Position numbers and translations under genes: made by a program. The notes beneath the pieces are model-generated. The model saw only the letters and a list, made by a program, of their open reading frames with translations, was not told the origin of the DNA and did no database searches. This document shows, piece by piece, positions 24,447-34,138 of a stretch of 43,935 nucleotides of DNA. Location: the NCBI GenBank assembly GCA_025352685.1, contig JANXSN010000070.1, positions 1-43,935 of the forward strand, written 5' to 3'. This DNA comes from Sphingomonadales bacterium. GTDB taxonomy: Bacteria > Pseudomonadota > Alphaproteobacteria > Sphingomonadales > Sphingomonadaceae. The stretch's first letter is position 1, and every line of letters begins with the position of its first letter.

Positions 24447-25300
24447 AACCTAGGCTCTCGTGGGCGATCGCCGTGTCGATCGCCACAAGTTTGCCGATAG
24501 GCGCTGCCGAAATCCCCCACCCGACAGCGCAAGACGAGCGAATTCGAGAGGTCGCATATAGCGATGCGCAGGTGTTCCAAATCGTCGGTGTCTTTCGGTC
24601 GGCAACGCAAATAGTCTTCTCGGCGGGCGAGCGCGTCGAGCATGTCGCGCTCGGTGACACAGTATCATGGGAAGTAGCCCCGGCTGAAAACTCGCTGTTT
24701 ATCAAACCGCGTGAACTGGCAGGGTCGACCAACCTGATCGTACTGACCCGCTCGAGCGAGGGCGTTCGTACCTATATTTTCGAGCTTACGGCACGGCGCG
24801 GCCGGATTGGGTCGCGTGTGGCAGACACTTTCTTCAAGGTTGTGTTTCGCTACCCGCACCAGGAAACCGCCGCGGCGCAGGCCGCTGCTCAACAAGCTAG
24901 CTACTCGCATTCGCTCGCGCTGCAAGCCAGCGCCATCCGGTCAGCGCTCGATCTGGCGGTTCTCGAAGGCAAACGTAATCTCCTTTATGCCGTGCAAGGC
25001 TCGTCGGCGATTCAACCGTCAGAAGTCTCTGACAATGGCCAGTTCACTGCGATGCGGTTTCCCAACCAACGTGAATTGCCGGCATTCTTTGCAGTCAATC
25101 CCGATGGTACCGAAACTATCGTGCCGTTCGACGTCCGCGACGAGTTCGTCATCATTCACGGTGTTTTCGCTGAGATCCGCTTGCGACGAGGCAAACAAGT
25201 GCTGTGCGTCTTCAACGAAGCAAAGGATTTTTATGGCCGCGATCCTAAGACGGGGACCGCTTCGTCAGTTGTCGAACGCACAACGGCAGGACAGCCATAA
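24443..25300 (+). CDS. virB9: VirB9-like outer-membrane core protein
   Basis: The 285-residue protein has a Sec signal peptide (MKPRLSWAIAVSIATSLPIG), an N-terminal domain starting PTAQDERIREVAYSDAQVFQI and a C-terminal CagX-type domain. VirB9 normally pairs with VirB7 and VirB10 in the outer-membrane core complex. It overlaps virB8 (4 bases) and virB10 (1 base), and no damage is seen. Confidence 0.92.
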   Translation: MKPRLSWAIAVSIATSLPIGAAEIPHPTAQDERIREVAYSDAQVFQIVGVFRSATQIVFSAGERVEHVALGDTVSWEVAPAENSLFIKPRELAGSTNLIVLTRSSEGVRTYIFELTARRGRIGSRVADTFFKVVFRYPHQETAAAQAAAQQASYSHSLALQASAIRSALDLAVLEGKRNLLYAVQGSSAIQPSEVSDNGQFTAMRFPNQRELPAFFAVNPDGTETIVPFDVRDEFVIIHGVFAEIRLRRGKQVLCVFNEAKDFYGRDPKTGTASSVVERTTAGQP

Positions 25301-26481
25301 TGGTCGACACTCCGAGAGACCGTTACACTGTCAATCCAACACCAAACCTCAACGACATCGAGCGGGCGGCAGCAACTGAGCGCGCCAGCAAAATGCCGCC
25401 GATTGTTGGCGGCGTGATTGACCCAAAACGGTTAATTGGTTTTGCGGCAGTTGCTGGCGCAGTCATGTTCACGGTGCTGGCGCTGGGTTCGGGTTTCACC
25501 GGCAATTCCGCATTACCGGTCGCCAAACCTAAACCTGCGCTTGAACCGGAGCGTTATGATCCGAACACGGTCATTGCGCCGACTCTGGCAGCGGCGGCTA
25601 ACGATCCCAATGCACCGATCCCGTTGAATGCAACTCAGGTGCCGCCGATTGCGGGTCAGTCCGAGCAAGCCCGCAGTCTAAGCCCCGCGCCCCCGCACCA
25701 GGCATCGTCTGCTCAAGTCCTGCGCGAAGCTGCCCGCCGCTCTTCGTTGATCGCATATGACGGCGAGCGCGAAGAGCGTGCAACCGAAACCAGTGGTGTC
25801 ACGAGCGCCAGCGACGTCGGTATCGCCAGCGCAATCGGACGCATACCACCACACCAACCAACCAACCTTGAAACACTACGGCGCGCGTCCATCGTTGGAC
25901 AAGTCCAGGCCCACTCGATCCCTGACCGCAATTTCCTGGTTACCGCGGGCACTTTCATTCCCTGCGTGCTGGAATCGGCAATGGATAGCAGTCAGCCCGG
26001 CCTCGTAACCTGCATCATTCCCCGTAATATCTACTCGGACAATGGCCGCGTCGTTTTGATGGAAAAGGGCACAAAGGTTTTCGGCGAGTATCAAGCTGGC
26101 CTCAATCGCGGCCAGAGCCGGCTCTTCGTGCTGTGGGATCGCGCGGTCACACCACGCGGTATCGAAATTGACGTCGCCTCGCCCGCCACCGATGCACTCG
26201 GTCGCAGCGGCGCCGATGGCCGCGTCAACAACTTTTTCTGGCACCGTTTTGGTACCGCGCTCCTATTCAGTCTAATCGAAGACGTGGCAACAGTGGGTGG
26301 ACAAGTGGTCGCCGATAAAGGAGCCAATTCAACGCGGGTACCGTCCGATGCTGCATCGACAATTTTGCAGCAAAATGCCGAAATCAAACCCGTGCTACGC
26401 AAGAACCAAGGCGAAGATGTCGGCATAACGGTCGCACAGGATTTCGACTTCTCGAACGTTTACGGCCTCGCGCTAAAATAA
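25300..26481 (+). CDS. virB10: VirB10-like envelope-spanning protein
   Basis: This is a 393-residue TrbI/VirB10 protein: cytoplasmic N-terminus, membrane span near residues 46-67 (LIGFAAVAGAVMFTVLALGSGF), Pro-rich periplasmic linker, and a C-terminal beta-barrel domain starting near residue 210 (FLVTAGTFIPCVLESAMDS and SRLFVLWDRAVTPRGIEIDV). It spans both membranes and senses ATP use by the motors. One-base overlaps join it to virB9 and virB11. Confidence 0.93.
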   Translation: MVDTPRDRYTVNPTPNLNDIERAAATERASKMPPIVGGVIDPKRLIGFAAVAGAVMFTVLALGSGFTGNSALPVAKPKPALEPERYDPNTVIAPTLAAAANDPNAPIPLNATQVPPIAGQSEQARSLSPAPPHQASSAQVLREAARRSSLIAYDGEREERATETSGVTSASDVGIASAIGRIPPHQPTNLETLRRASIVGQVQAHSIPDRNFLVTAGTFIPCVLESAMDSSQPGLVTCIIPRNIYSDNGRVVLMEKGTKVFGEYQAGLNRGQSRLFVLWDRAVTPRGIEIDVASPATDALGRSGADGRVNNFFWHRFGTALLFSLIEDVATVGGQVVADKGANSTRVPSDAASTILQQNAEIKPVLRKNQGEDVGITVAQDFDFSNVYGLALK

Positions 26482-27491
26482 TGGCTGCACCTGGCAAAAA
26501 TGTTGCTGTGCTCACGCATGCGACCGCGCCACTTCGCAAATATCTCGATGATGCCAACGTTACCGAGCTCGTTATCAACCGGCCTGGCGAAGTCGGTGTA
26601 GAGCGTCGTGGTGGCTGGAGTTGGGAAAACGAATCCATGCTCGATTTTAAAACTCTCATGGCGCTGGCAACGGCTGCGGCGGCTTACACCGCACAAGACA
26701 TCAGCCGGGAAACGCCGATCGTATCAACGATCTTCCCCACTGGCGAGCGGGTGCAGATCGTCGTGCCGCCAGTTGTGCCCGATGAAACAGTGTCGATTAC
26801 GGTTCGCAAACCATCGACCTTGACGCTGACCCTCGCAGACTTCGACGCGGCGGGCTTGTTCAGATCTACGCAGATTGCCGGAAAAGGAGTGACGAATTCC
26901 CGACGTGACTTGCTCGAACTGCTTCAAGCCGGTCGCCACTTAGAATTCTTGAAAGCCGCGGTTGAGGCGAAGCTCAATATCCTGATCTCCGGCGCAACAG
27001 GTTCAGGCAAGACGACCCTGTCTAAGGGGCTCATTCAGCTCATCCCGTCAACCGAACGTTTGCTGACAATAGAGGACACCCGCGAATTGGTCGTGCCCCA
27101 CAGGAATGTGGTTCACATGCTGTATTCCAAGGATGGGCAAGGCATGGCCAACGTCACCGCGAAGCATTTACTCGAAAGCGCTCTCAGGATGCGGCCCGAC
27201 AGGATCCTGCTTCAAGAACTTCGCGACGGCACAGCTTTCTTCTATCTGAGAAACGTCAACTCGGGACATCCTGGCTCGATCACGACGATCCACGCTGACT
27301 CTGCCGAACTTGCTTTCGAGCAACTGACGCTGCTCGTGAAGGAAAGTGAAGGGGGAAGCGATCTCGGACGTGACGATATTCGAGCGCTACTCAAGATGCT
27401 CGTTGATGTCGTGGTACAAACCGAAAAAGTCGATGGTGAGTTTAGAGTAGCGGAGATTTATTATGACCCCGAGAGCAGGTACGTTGCCTAA
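26481..27491 (+). CDS. virB11: VirB11 secretion ATPase
   Basis: The 336-residue hexameric traffic ATPase has Walker A GATGSGKT at residues 171-178, an Asp box (LLTIEDTRELV), Walker B-like DRILLQELRDGTAFFYL and a His box (GHPGSITTIHADSAE). All motifs are intact. The start overlaps the virB10 stop by one base, and the end overlaps the degraded virD4 by 29 bases. Confidence 0.95.
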   Translation: MAAPGKNVAVLTHATAPLRKYLDDANVTELVINRPGEVGVERRGGWSWENESMLDFKTLMALATAAAAYTAQDISRETPIVSTIFPTGERVQIVVPPVVPDETVSITVRKPSTLTLTLADFDAAGLFRSTQIAGKGVTNSRRDLLELLQAGRHLEFLKAAVEAKLNILISGATGSGKTTLSKGLIQLIPSTERLLTIEDTRELVVPHRNVVHMLYSKDGQGMANVTAKHLLESALRMRPDRILLQELRDGTAFFYLRNVNSGHPGSITTIHADSAELAFEQLTLLVKESEGGSDLGRDDIRALLKMLVDVVVQTEKVDGEFRVAEIYYDPESRYVA

Positions 27492-28005
27492 GCGCATGAC
27501 ATTCGCTTGGATCGTCGGGGCCCCACTCGTACTGCTGCTGACGCTTACGAGCGCAAGCATTGTCGCATGGGTCGTCCTCGGTTTACCGATCGGAGCCTAT
27601 GAGCCGCTCAAAATGCCATACTTCTTTTGGTATTATCGCGGTGATGCCCGCGTAATGAATGCGCTCGCCGGCGGTACGGTCGCCGCAGGCGCTCTTCTTG
27701 CATTTCTTATTTCTGCACATTGGACGCAATCACGGCTTCGTGGCGCGACCAGGTCGCGCGGACAACGACGCGTGCATCGCTACAGATTTCCACCCTCGTC
27801 AGGTATCGTTGTGCACGTCAAAGGGTGCAAGGTTCTGCCGTCTAGCGGCCTCGATCGCGTGACAATCGAAGCGCCTTCAAACCCGGCCAAAAGCATGGAA
27901 ATCAGGACGCCAACTCTGCTGACTCGGGACGGGTCTGTTGTGGTTGACGTTGCTCGCACTGAGCGTGTTCGTTTCATATTCTTCGACATCAATTGCTGTT
28001 CTTAA
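27463..28005 (+). pseudogene. virD4: Decayed virD4 coupling-protein gene (truncated)
   Basis: The 180-codon frame starts like VirD4/TraG: membrane segments APLVLLLTLTSASIVAWVVL and AGGTVAAGALLAFLISAHW flank a YEPLKMPYFFWYYRG loop. Further on, IEAPSNPAKS and TPTLLTRDGSVVVDV line up with the Walker A region and following strand of VirD4 (normally APTRSGKG and IPTLLTWPGSVVV), but the P-loop glycines are lost. Between them the reading seems to shift frame: an alternative frame near 27720-27790 reads HGFVARPGRADN, resembling the normal LHGSARWA segment. The gene stops at about residue 180 of an expected 600 or so. It therefore cannot encode a working coupling ATPase. Confidence 0.7.
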
Positions 28006-28383
28006 GACAGCAATGGTCCGCAGTTGCGCGCGAATGCGCAAGGTCAGACTACGCAAATTATGAGACGCGGCAAACGATCGGCGGGATGTTCCACGGCACA
28101 CGCACCGGACCCGACACTTTTGATTACCACGGTGAAAGTGCTTGGAAAAAATATATCAAATTGGGATCGGGGCAGTCTCTCGCTATCCTGTCCAGCAGCG
28201 CCGACAACGGATGTCGGCGCAGGCCACCCATCTCCTTCTTGATCGCGGCACCCGCTCGAGGTTCACACAATTCAAAGTTGGGCAGCACACGTCCAACGAA
28301 CTCTCGTCCATTCAGAGAATAGCTGTCATAATGCCAACGAACGCCGATCGCTTCGACGGGTTTAGGAATTTTAGGGGCCACCG
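28006..28383. other. Non-coding stretch after the virD4 remnant
   Basis: No gene is called here. A minus-strand GTG frame (28381-28124, 85 codons, beginning VAPKIPKPVEAIGVRWHYDS) has protein-like composition but no ribosome site. Its start is 2 bases from the nitroreductase start on the other strand. It may be a fragment of a lost gene. The rest of virD4 is not detectable here. Confidence 0.4.
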
Positions 28384-29061
28384 ATGCAGTTTGACGATGT
28401 AGTCCTCGGTCGACGCAGCATTCGTGGATACAAACCCGATCCGGTCCCCAGGGCTTTGATTGAGGAAATTATCAAGTTGGCAATGCGTGCGCCGTCGTCG
28501 ATGAATAGTCAGCCATGGCATTTCTACGTTATTACCGGCGAGCCGCTTAAGCGGATCCGCGCGGGCAATATCGAGCGGATGGTTGCCGGTGTTCCCCAAT
28601 CGCGCGAGTTTCGTATTGGGCAACCCTTTTCAGGGCAGCACCGCGACCGACAGATTGGTGTCGCCAAGCAGCTGTTCTCTGCGATGGGAATTGAGCGCGA
28701 TGACAAGGCTCAGCGCCAGGATTGGGTTCTGCGTGGTTTCCGCCAGTTCGACGCGCCCGTGTGCGTGATCATTACGTACGACCGGGTCCTTGATGGCAGC
28801 GACGACACGCCGTTTGACTGCGGCGCTGCAGCAACGGCTTTGGTCAACGCTGCATGGTCTCGCGGGCTCGGCACCGTCATCAACAGTCAAGGAATCATGC
28901 AGTCCCCTGTCGTCCGCGAGCACGGCGGGATCGCCGACGATCAGGTTATCATGAAAAGTATTGCTCTGGGCTGGCCGGACGAATCATTCCCCGCAAATGC
29001 TGTTGTCTCAGAGCGAAAAACTGTCGATGAAGCCGTCGTGTTCGTTGGCTTCGAGAGTTAG
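28384..29061 (+). CDS. Nitroreductase family flavoprotein
   Basis: This is a 225-residue FMN-dependent oxidoreductase. The N-terminal RRSIRGYKPDPVPRALIEEI and APSSMNSQPWHFYVITG motifs are typical of the nitroreductase fold. A central DCGAAATALVNAAWSRGLGT and a GWPDESFPAN near the C-terminus complete the family pattern. It probably reduces nitro compounds or quinones with NAD(P)H. It stands between the end of the virB operon and the aminopeptidase gene, with no evident operon. Confidence 0.9.
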   Translation: MQFDDVVLGRRSIRGYKPDPVPRALIEEIIKLAMRAPSSMNSQPWHFYVITGEPLKRIRAGNIERMVAGVPQSREFRIGQPFSGQHRDRQIGVAKQLFSAMGIERDDKAQRQDWVLRGFRQFDAPVCVIITYDRVLDGSDDTPFDCGAAATALVNAAWSRGLGTVINSQGIMQSPVVREHGGIADDQVIMKSIALGWPDESFPANAVVSERKTVDEAVVFVGFES

Positions 29062-29163
29062 GAGCCCCACAGGCGGACATGAAGCTGCTGCACGGCCTGC
29101 CATCCAGCTTGACAGCCGACAGCATTTCGTGACGACCCTGTGCCCCACAATTGAAAGCTCGCG

Positions 29164-31044
29164 ATGCGTCAATTCCTGAGTGCAGCTACACTGCTCGTCG
29201 CTTGCATACCGATCGCACAACCCGTCTGCGCTGAGCAGGATCCGCCTTCGCCGATCCTGAAAACTTCCGACGCCATAGACGTTCTGAGCTACGCCGTTCC
29301 GCAAATTGCCCGGGTTACTCACGTCGACCTCGATCTGACCGCCGATTTCAAGGCTCATGTTCTACGGGGCACCGCGACATTGGACATCCTTGCGCAGGCG
29401 ACCGCTGATCAAATCGTGCTGGACGACAAAGGGCTCGTTATCCGGCAGATCACCAACGCCCGCGGCCAGCCCCTCAAATGGTCGGTGGGTGCTGACGACG
29501 ATTATAAAGGCGCAGCACTGACGGTGGAAATCGGCCGAGAGCGCCGGATCATTATTACTTATCTCACCGATCCCAAGGCACGTGCGCTGGGCTGGTTGCC
29601 CCCTGAGCTAACGGCAGGCAAGGCAAAACCCTATTTGTTCAGCCAAGGCGAAAGCATCAATAATCGCAGCTGGATACCGACGCAGGATAGTCCGGGAATT
29701 CGCCAGAGCTGGGCCGCCAGAATAACAGTTCCTGCGGACCTCGTCGCGACGATGAGCGCTGAACGGCTGACGCCAGCAGGTCTTCCTAGTGCAACGGGCT
29801 GGCGCACCTATCGGTTCCGGATGGACCACAATGTGCCGTCCTACCTGATTGCTTTGGCAATTGGCGATCTGCGCTTTCAAGCGATTGACGGGCGGACCGG
29901 TGTATTCAGTGAGCCGTCCATGTTGGCGAAGGACGCGGCCGAGCTTTCCGATACGGGCAGGATGGTGACAACTGCCGAAGCCATTTACGGCGGATATCGC
30001 TGGGGTCGCTATGACGTACTCGTGCTTCCGCCCTCTTTCCCCTTTGGCGGCATGGAAAATCCGACCCTCACTTTTGCCACGCCGACGATCATCACCGGCG
30101 ACAAGTCAAATGTTGATGTTATTGCCCACGAGCTGGCCCACAGCTGGTCTGGCAACCTGGTCACCAATGCCACATGGTCGGACACTTGGTTGAACGAAGG
30201 TTTTACGACCTATTTTGAGAATCGCATCGACGAGGCCCTTTATGGCAAGGAGCGCGCGGCGACGCTGGCGGATCTTGTCTGGGACGACCTGCAACGCGAT
30301 CTGAAAGGAGCTCCAAACCCCGCGGCGACGCGATTGCACGGCGCCCCAGAGGGCGTCTACGGGGAGCTGGACTACAACAAGGGCTCAACCTTTTTACGGA
30401 CGATAGAGCATGCAGTAGGCCGGTCGCGTTGGGACGCGTATCTGAAGTCCTATTTCAACCGCCATGCCTTTCAGCCGCAGACGAGTGCCGGCTTTTTAGC
30501 CGATCTGCGCGCCAATCTTATTCGAGGAGATCAGAAGCTCGAAGCGGCGCTAGGCCTAGACGATTGGGTCTATGGAACCGGGCTGCCGACGAACGCCGTG
30601 CATGTGCGGTCCGCAACCCTTGCCAAGATTGACCTTACCCTTGCGGCGATCAGAGCCGGTGCGCCTGCGAGCTCCGTTCATACATCTCACTGGTCTACCC
30701 AAGAGTGGTTGCGGTTTCTGAATGGCCTGCCGCGCACGCAATCGGCCCCTCGACTTGGCGAACTCGACCGTACGCTAGGCCTCTCTACTTCGACCAACGG
30801 CTATGTCCGTTCTGCTTGGCTCACGCTTGCGATCGCCAACCGCTACGATCCGGCGATCCCGTCGATCGAGCAATTTCTGCCGAACGTCGGTCGGGGTTTG
30901 CTCATCCTTCCCATTTATCGAGCTCTAAACGCACAGGGCGACTGGGGCATGCCGATCGCGCGACAGATCTTTGAAACCTCGCGGCAAGGTTATCACCCGA
31001 CGATCGCCGCCGCGATTAGCAAGCTTCTTGGCCCGAAAGCATAA
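29164..31044 (+). CDS. M1 family metallo-aminopeptidase, secreted
   Basis: The 626-residue protein has a signal peptide (MRQFLSAATLLVACIPIAQP). The substrate-binding GGMEN motif lies at 295-299. The zinc site is HELAH (His322, Glu323, His326) plus Glu345 in WLNEGF, exactly 18 residues on. The N-terminal beta domain and C-terminal helical region match the leukotriene-A4-hydrolase/aminopeptidase subgroup, which removes N-terminal residues from peptides. It is likely periplasmic. It could degrade linearised peptides, but nothing ties it specifically to the lasso system. Confidence 0.93.
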   Translation: MRQFLSAATLLVACIPIAQPVCAEQDPPSPILKTSDAIDVLSYAVPQIARVTHVDLDLTADFKAHVLRGTATLDILAQATADQIVLDDKGLVIRQITNARGQPLKWSVGADDDYKGAALTVEIGRERRIIITYLTDPKARALGWLPPELTAGKAKPYLFSQGESINNRSWIPTQDSPGIRQSWAARITVPADLVATMSAERLTPAGLPSATGWRTYRFRMDHNVPSYLIALAIGDLRFQAIDGRTGVFSEPSMLAKDAAELSDTGRMVTTAEAIYGGYRWGRYDVLVLPPSFPFGGMENPTLTFATPTIITGDKSNVDVIAHELAHSWSGNLVTNATWSDTWLNEGFTTYFENRIDEALYGKERAATLADLVWDDLQRDLKGAPNPAATRLHGAPEGVYGELDYNKGSTFLRTIEHAVGRSRWDAYLKSYFNRHAFQPQTSAGFLADLRANLIRGDQKLEAALGLDDWVYGTGLPTNAVHVRSATLAKIDLTLAAIRAGAPASSVHTSHWSTQEWLRFLNGLPRTQSAPRLGELDRTLGLSTSTNGYVRSAWLTLAIANRYDPAIPSIEQFLPNVGRGLLILPIYRALNAQGDWGMPIARQIFETSRQGYHPTIAAAISKLLGPKA

Positions 31045-31091
31045 TTCGCAGCTCTGTTTCAAATCGGCCGCTCACATAATCCGCCCATCGC

Positions 31092-31128
31092 CGGTGCGAT
31101 TGCAAGTTTGATGAGATCAATCGCACCG
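31092..31128 (+). terminator. Hairpin after the aminopeptidase gene
   Basis: A perfect 11-bp inverted repeat (CGGTGCGATTG at 31092-31102 pairing with 31118-31128) encloses a 15-base loop and is followed by CTTTGTTGTG. It lies 48 bases after the aminopeptidase stop and before the convergent hydrolase gene. The T-run is weak and the loop long, so it could be a bidirectional weak terminator. Confidence 0.5.
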
Positions 31129-31286
31129 CTTTGTTGTGCGACACGCGTTGGCAGACGCGTTGCTGCCGCAACTCGGGGTCAAGCATCACGACCCGGTCGA
31201 TGTTTACCTATCGTTGAACGATGAACCCGAGGATCCAGTGTCCAAACTGACGAGGTCGTGCGCCGATAGAGAGCCTATCCGAGAAT

Positions 31287-32276
31287 TTACCTTCGGTCAT
31301 GTTTATCCAACCAAGGCCGCAAGACGGACAGATAGGCAGCCGGGTTATCATTCATTACTGTATGGGCGGCGCCTTGTATTTGCCGAAAGGAGGCGTGTGG
31401 CACCGAACGAGCAAATCCTTCGACGGTGCTTGGAATTGCTTCGTCGAACTCACCCGCAACAAACAAGGTCCGGCGCCCGTCAAGACATTTCAAAAGCGGC
31501 GTTCCGTCATAATCTTTGAGTGTTCCTGTCGCCGTAAATTCGGCTCGACCCCACATATGCTCGTAGACGTCGATACTGAAGCTGCGCGGTAGGGACGCCT
31601 TGTATGCAGCAATCGCTGTCGGTGGATCGGCACGTTGCACGTAGCGCGTGTAAAAGGCATCGGTTGCTGCGTCGCATTGGGCTTTGGGCGCTGCACCGGG
31701 AATATCGCAGGCATACAGTAATTGTCGCTCGTTGGGTGACATCCCGTCTTTGAGCAGCCGAGCATCGCGCAGCCAGACCGGGGTCGAGATGAGCGGAGAC
31801 TGCAATATGATACTTGCGAGCACGCGCGGATATCGAACCGCATACTCAAGACCGACTGTGGCTCCCCAACTCGCCCCGAGTACGTGCCATCGTTTGATCC
31901 CGAGCACCGATCGCATGCTCTCGAGCTCCGACACGAACCGGGGAACTGTCCAGTTCGCCGGATTGCCAGGATGGTCCGATCGACCGCTGTCGAGCTGGTC
32001 GTACAGGATTACCGCACGCTCGTCGGCAAGCGACGTCGCGTTCAAGAAATACCAGTGCGAACTGCCTGGCCCGCCGTGAATAAAGACGATCGGCGGCCTT
32101 ACCCCGTTCACATTCCCGTTAATTCGGACGTAGACGCGCCCCCCGGGCACTGTGATCATTTGTTCGTGATCTGGCTTGATACGCAAGGTCCTGCGCGTGG
32201 CATCGGTCATCGCAGAAGCAGGTGTGGCAGCGCAGGAAATCGCCCCGGCAACAAATGATCGACGTGTTATCATCAT
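31287..32276 (-). CDS. Prolyl aminopeptidase-like alpha/beta hydrolase, exported
   Basis: This 329-residue protein begins with a Tat-type signal (MITRRSFVAGAISCAATPASA). It carries the oxyanion HGGPGSSHW motif (residues about 69-77), a GASWGATVGLEYA nucleophile elbow, and the acid and base near FDEAIPSTVE and GAAHTVMND. This is the S33 proline iminopeptidase pattern, cleaving N-terminal proline or hydrolysing small amides or esters. It stands alone, convergent with the aminopeptidase gene. Confidence 0.88.
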   Translation of the reverse strand: MMITRRSFVAGAISCAATPASAMTDATRRTLRIKPDHEQMITVPGGRVYVRINGNVNGVRPPIVFIHGGPGSSHWYFLNATSLADERAVILYDQLDSGRSDHPGNPANWTVPRFVSELESMRSVLGIKRWHVLGASWGATVGLEYAVRYPRVLASIILQSPLISTPVWLRDARLLKDGMSPNERQLLYACDIPGAAPKAQCDAATDAFYTRYVQRADPPTAIAAYKASLPRSFSIDVYEHMWGRAEFTATGTLKDYDGTPLLKCLDGRRTLFVAGEFDEAIPSTVEGFARSVPHASFRQIQGAAHTVMNDNPAAYLSVLRPWLDKHDRR

Positions 32277-32434
32277 GAGGTCAACATCTGCGATGCGATC
32301 CTGTACAGCTTCATTCCAGTTTGCTTGTCATGAAGTTGGCCGCAAATGCCAGCGTCTTCAAGGGCTCAGTTCTGCATGGAACACGGCTTGCAAGGCGCAT
32401 AACAACCGAACTCGTCCGGGAGAGCCTTGAGCTG

Positions 32435-33850
32435 TCAAAGGGCCACGAAACGACAGATCGCACCCATCGCGACGGCGATCGCGAGCGTCGGCACAGCCCT
32501 GGCAAGCCAACCGTGCGCGCGAATTTCGGGGTCGGCGAGCACCAGTACGACAGCGACCAAGGCCGCTAGCTCAGTCCACAAATAATAACGGAGCTCAGAC
32601 GCGACACCAAACACAGCGTATGTACATCCGTATAACACCGAGGAGAGCGCGAGCGGCGCGATGAGACGAGCACCAGGTAGGCGCCAGCTCGCAATAAGTG
32701 CGCCCAACGCTGCACCAATCCACGTAATCGGCCAACCCAAAGGCGTGTGTGCTACTGCCACTGCCAAGTCGTCGATTGCGCGCATCAAGGGGTTCGGAGT
32801 AATTTGGAATCCCCAAGGGTTCGGCGCTTCGGTATTTGGCAAAGGGCGATCGATAAGGTCAGCATCCGGCAGAATGCGGGTACTGATGGCGAAGTGGTGC
32901 AGTCGATGCGCGGCATAGGCGAAGGGGTGTTCCGCGATTGCGCGCACCCAAACTGCATAGGGATTGATATCGCCAGGTGCGATATTGCCGTTCCAGGCAG
33001 TAAAGCCCAGCGGGCATTCGGGATTGACCCAATCAGAATAGGAGTCCCATTTGTCTGGTCGGTAGCAGCTGCGGTTGGTCACAACGGGATTGCGAACGCC
33101 GAGCTCTACGGGAAATACGCTGATTCCGCTCTGTTGGGTGATGCCGCCCAGGTCGAAGATGATCAGGGACAGTTCGACACCGCTCGGCTGGGCACCAATC
33201 ATTCGATTGGCAAGAGGCATCGCTGCCATGAGCGCGATCGTTGCGGCGAAACTCACGATGAGGAGTCGGGGCCATCGGTCCCGCCACGCGGACGGACAAA
33301 GAGCGACCATCAAAGGTAGACACGCAGCAAAGGCATTGAAGCGCAGCGTTGCTGCGAAAACAAGCATCACCGCTGCGACAAGACTTTTGACAAGTCTGCC
33401 GCGGTCGTGACCGAATGCGAGCAACCCAGTTGCGACGAGCAGCGCTCCCACCATCAGACAGTCCTTGAGAACCATCCCGGTCAGCGCGAAGCCCAATGGC
33501 CACAACCCACAGAAAAGCAACGCCCACGCAACGCGTCGCCGGCCACGCTGCCAGAACGCGACTGCAATTGTTGTCCAACCGCCCCAATATAATGCAAGTT
33601 GAAGCACCAGCATCGGCGCCGGCCCAGGGTAGATCGGGATCGCTTGGCGCCAAATAAATTCCATTGTCGGCGGATGCCAGTCGTCCATTTTGCCGCTCAG
33701 CGCCTGACTGTATTGGCGCACTGCATCCCAGGTCATGAGGCCCGGCCAATAGGCAAGCGCCGTAACGGTCCCGGCCAACAACGCCGCGAGGGGCAAGCCA
33801 ACCACGCTGTGAGGTAAGCCGAACCCTTTGGTCGTCGCGCTACTGTTCAT
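32435..33850 (-). CDS. Polytopic membrane protein, possibly glycosyltransferase-like (GT-C)
   Basis: The 471-residue protein has about ten to twelve membrane helices. An early periplasmic loop reads YWPGLMTWDAVRQYSQALSG followed by KMDDWHPP, recalling the acidic first loop of GT-C glycosyltransferases and of DUF6020-type proteins. A second periplasmic domain with paired Cys (RSCYRPDKWDSYSDWV...CPLGF) follows. Function is unproven. It may transfer sugars from lipid-linked donors. Confidence 0.65.
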   Translation of the reverse strand: MNSSATTKGFGLPHSVVGLPLAALLAGTVTALAYWPGLMTWDAVRQYSQALSGKMDDWHPPTMEFIWRQAIPIYPGPAPMLVLQLALYWGGWTTIAVAFWQRGRRRVAWALLFCGLWPLGFALTGMVLKDCLMVGALLVATGLLAFGHDRGRLVKSLVAAVMLVFAATLRFNAFAACLPLMVALCPSAWRDRWPRLLIVSFAATIALMAAMPLANRMIGAQPSGVELSLIIFDLGGITQQSGISVFPVELGVRNPVVTNRSCYRPDKWDSYSDWVNPECPLGFTAWNGNIAPGDINPYAVWVRAIAEHPFAYAAHRLHHFAISTRILPDADLIDRPLPNTEAPNPWGFQITPNPLMRAIDDLAVAVAHTPLGWPITWIGAALGALIASWRLPGARLIAPLALSSVLYGCTYAVFGVASELRYYLWTELAALVAVVLVLADPEIRAHGWLARAVPTLAIAVAMGAICRFVAL

Positions 33851-34138
33851 GCATCCGTGTCCGGCAAGGGGTTTGCTCGGTCAAGCGATGAGTCCTTACG
33901 TCGTCACCCAGCTGGAGCCGCGCAATGAGCGGCACTCATGTAAGCTGTGGTTTGCGCGCTCGAGCAGGCCTCACCTGCGTGATGATGACTTGACCGGCGA
34001 GATCGGTCGGACGCCGTTTCGTTCACCCCGTTTGACGACGCTCTTTTTTCAAGGACATTTTCGTGTGTCGGTCACGACCGACTTGAACCTTGGTCGCGAA
34101 ACGCCCAATAATTGAGAATACAAATCGGAGGGGAAACA
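33851..34138. other. Intergenic region before the His/Gly-rich peptide gene
   Basis: This 288-base interval lies between the divergently transcribed membrane protein and the small secreted peptide gene. The GGAGGGG ribosome site (about 34125-34131) is at its right end. No conserved promoter elements, repeats or genes could be identified. Confidence 0.4.

Noticed and set aside
17644-28005. Idea that the VirB system exports the lasso peptide
   Set aside because: Only proximity and a shared putative operator support it. Lasso peptides are not known VirB substrates.
28124-28381. 85-codon minus-strand frame with protein-like composition
   Set aside because: It starts with GTG, has no ribosome site, and begins 2 bases from the opposing nitroreductase start. 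No family is recognised, so not called as a gene.
28624-28635. CCCTTTTCAGGG, identical to the centre of the luxI-upstream palindrome
   Set aside because: It lies inside the nitroreductase coding sequence in a conserved-looking protein segment and lacks the ATAT outer arms. Probably chance.
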